Positions 62,554-64,000 of a DNA stretch of 64,000 nucleotides are shown here, in pieces. The stretch is from the NCBI RefSeq assembly GCF_039652435.2, contig NZ_CP190246.1, positions 1,798,001-1,862,000 of the forward strand, read 5' to 3'. The stretch is from Niabella insulamsoli. Lineage in GTDB: Bacteria > Bacteroidota > Bacteroidia > Chitinophagales > Chitinophagaceae. The notes below the pieces were generated by a model. That model was not told the DNA's origin and made no database searches. It worked only from the letters and a program-made list of their open reading frames with translations. Both the position numbers and the translations under genes were made by a program. The first letter of the stretch is position 1; the number at the start of each line of letters is the position of its first letter.

Positions 62554-64000
62554 GTGAAACGATTGTCGCCGCTTCTAATTTTACTGTTGGGTATATGCTT
62601 TTTTACTGACTTGAACAGCCAGGTGTATGTGGCCGTCAACGGAAACGACCTTGATCCAGGCACCGAGCAGCTTCCTAAATCTACTTTGAACGCCGCCATT
62701 CGACAGGTGCGCGAAATGCGGCGCCTGCACGACAAGGCTACCGCCCGTCCCATTCATATTATCATTAAAAAAGGCTTTTACAATTTATCAGAACCGGTAA
62801 GGATTAAGCCTGAAGACGCGGGCACACTTGAAAGCCCGACTATAATTGAGGCTAACGATGGCGATAAAGTTATTTTAAGCGGCGGTGTAAAAATCACCGG
62901 TTGGAAAAAATTTGATGCAAATGATGACAGGTTCCCAGCTGGTACCCGGGAGAATCTTTGGGTGGCTGATATTCCATCCGACTTTAAGGGGTTGCCTTTA
63001 TTCCGGCAATTATGGATCAATGATGCGAAGGCGGTAAGGGCGCGATGGCCTAACGAAGACAGGATGGAGAGAATTTTAAGTTGGAACAAAAAGGAGGAGA
63101 CTACACAAATTCCCGCACCGCCTTTTGCTATTAAAAATGTACGGGGCATGGAGATGTTGATTCACCAATGGTGGGAAATCGCCATGCTGCGCATTAGCCG
63201 GATGGACATAAACGGCGACAGCGCCCGGTTGTTCTTTCGTCAGCCGGAAAGCCGTATTCAGAGCGAACATCCCTGGCCGGCTCCCTGGATTTCAAAGGAA
63301 GCCGGCAATTCAGCCTTCTTTCTTTCGAACGCTCCCGAGTTTTTGGATGAGCCTGGCGAATGGTATGCCGATCCTGCGCATGGAAAAATTTATTACTGGC
63401 CGCGCAAAAATGAAGATCTTCACAAAGCCTCGGCCATCGCGCCTTTGCTTGAAAATTTAGTAACCATTGAAGGCAGCATCGATCATCCTGTTCAGCAAAT
63501 TCATTTCAGGAAAATCAACTTTCAGCATACGGGCTGGTGCCGGCCTTCCTTGCAGGGCCACGTGCCTCATCAGGCAGGAATGCCGATGACTGATGCGTAC
63601 AAATTAAGGCCTGCCGGAACCAAAGAGAAGGCTGGTCTGGAAAACCAGGCGTGGATCACAAGGCCCGAAGCGGCGGTGAAAGTTGCTTTCGCAAAAAATA
63701 TTGCTTTTGAAGGTTGCCATTTTCAGCATTTGGCGTCTACCGGTCTTGATTATAATGAAGGCGTAAAAAGCAGCGAGGTTATCGGCAACCTGTTTAAGGA
63801 TATCGGCGGCACGGCCATTCTGGCGGGCGTTTTTGCCGATGCAGCTACTGAAATTCATCTCCCTTATAATCCTTCAGATGAACGCGTGGTGGTAGATTCG
63901 GTTACGATCAGTAATAATTTTATCACCGATGCCACAAACGAGGATTGGGGAAGCGTTGGCGTCGGGCTGGGTTATGTGCGCAATACCACAGCGCGCCACA
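62554..64000 (+). CDS. GH141-like secreted right-handed beta-helix protein, N-terminal part
   Basis: The frame opens with GTG 62554 (GTG AAA CGA), giving signal peptide KRLSPLLILLLGICFFTDLNSQ-like features, and is still open at the window end (482 codons seen). No ATG fits before the mature sequence VYVAVNGNDLDPGT. Visible features are PIHIIIKKGFYNLSEPV, VILSGGVKITGWKKF, LPLFRQLWINDAKAVRARWP, GEWYADPAHGKIYYWPR, and beta-helix turns such as NIAFEGCHFQHLASTGLDYNEGV and VTISNNFITDA. The pattern fits GH141, whose members include an RG-II alpha-L-fucosidase and a xylanase. The gene lies past unrelated genes, so the pectin locus may resume to the right. Confidence 0.72.
   Translation, partial: MKRLSPLLILLLGICFFTDLNSQVYVAVNGNDLDPGTEQLPKSTLNAAIRQVREMRRLHDKATARPIHIIIKKGFYNLSEPVRIKPEDAGTLESPTIIEANDGDKVILSGGVKITGWKKFDANDDRFPAGTRENLWVADIPSDFKGLPLFRQLWINDAKAVRARWPNEDRMERILSWNKKEETTQIPAPPFAIKNVRGMEMLIHQWWEIAMLRISRMDINGDSARLFFRQPESRIQSEHPWPAPWISKEAGNSAFFLSNAPEFLDEPGEWYADPAHGKIYYWPRKNEDLHKASAIAPLLENLVTIEGSIDHPVQQIHFRKINFQHTGWCRPSLQGHVPHQAGMPMTDAYKLRPAGTKEKAGLENQAWITRPEAAVKVAFAKNIAFEGCHFQHLASTGLDYNEGVKSSEVIGNLFKDIGGTAILAGVFADAATEIHLPYNPSDERVVVDSVTISNNFITDATNEDWGSVGVGLGYVRNTTARH

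Noticed and set aside
1..64000. CRISPR arrays, tRNA or rRNA genes, insertion sequences, integrases, phage genes
   Set aside because: No regularly spaced repeats, no tRNA-like TTCGA arms with acceptor stems, and no transposase or integrase motifs were seen on either strand.

Overview
The window looks like chromosome of a free-living or plant-associated member of the Bacteroidota, most like the Chitinophagaceae. The evidence is paired SusC/SusD transporters, an ECF sigma factor with a FecR anti-sigma and an STN-bearing SusC, Bacteroidota-type promoters (TTTG-N19-TAnnTTTG), and many secreted or lipoprotein glycosidases on one strand. No mobile element, integrase, CRISPR array, tRNA or rRNA was recognised.

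Layout. 1-543: tail of a foreign SusD and its terminator. 926-7494: two tandem family PL1 pectate lyases and a large beta-helix/TIM-barrel fusion. 7684-15192: ECF sigma, FecR, SusC, SusD, terminator. 15222-41583: a long same-strand run with a palindromic operator candidate at its head. It holds a GH140 apiosidase-like enzyme, a GH43-like enzyme, a beta-propeller protein, a sugar isomerase, a two-subunit transketolase, a ribose-type ABC importer, an FGGY kinase, an (alpha/alpha)-barrel hydrolase, an SGNH acetylesterase, GH2, GH78, DUF3826, a sialidase-like protein, a sodium symporter and an FAH-family hydrolase. 41619-44315: a separate metal-type TonB receptor unit. 44426-53660: two DHDPS-family aldolases, an iron-type alcohol dehydrogenase, PdxA2, a four-carbon acid sugar kinase, a second symporter, an esterase and a secreted TIM-barrel protein. 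53760-58389: FMN 2-hydroxyacid oxidase, pta, ackA. 58414-62339: DinB, a WYL regulator, a propeller lipoprotein and an HD hydrolase. 62554 to the end: a GH141-like beta-helix protein.

How it may work together. This is inferred to be a pectin locus aimed at apiose-containing and ulosonic-acid-containing side chains, most simply rhamnogalacturonan-II (RG-II) or apiogalacturonan. Lyases and glycosidases free the sugars and SusCD and inner-membrane transporters import them. Two catabolic branches are visible. (1) Apiose: GH140, ABC importer, isomerase, FGGY kinase and split transketolase fit the known non-oxidative D-apiose route. (2) An acidic-sugar branch: aldolase, reductase, four-carbon acid kinase and PdxA2 fit conversion of Dha (3-deoxy-D-lyxo-heptulosarate) to pyruvate plus D-threonate and then DHAP. 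The stereochemistry of Dha predicts D-threonate, the known substrate of the DtnK/PdxA2 pair. To my knowledge this second route has not been described; it is a hypothesis from gene content only.
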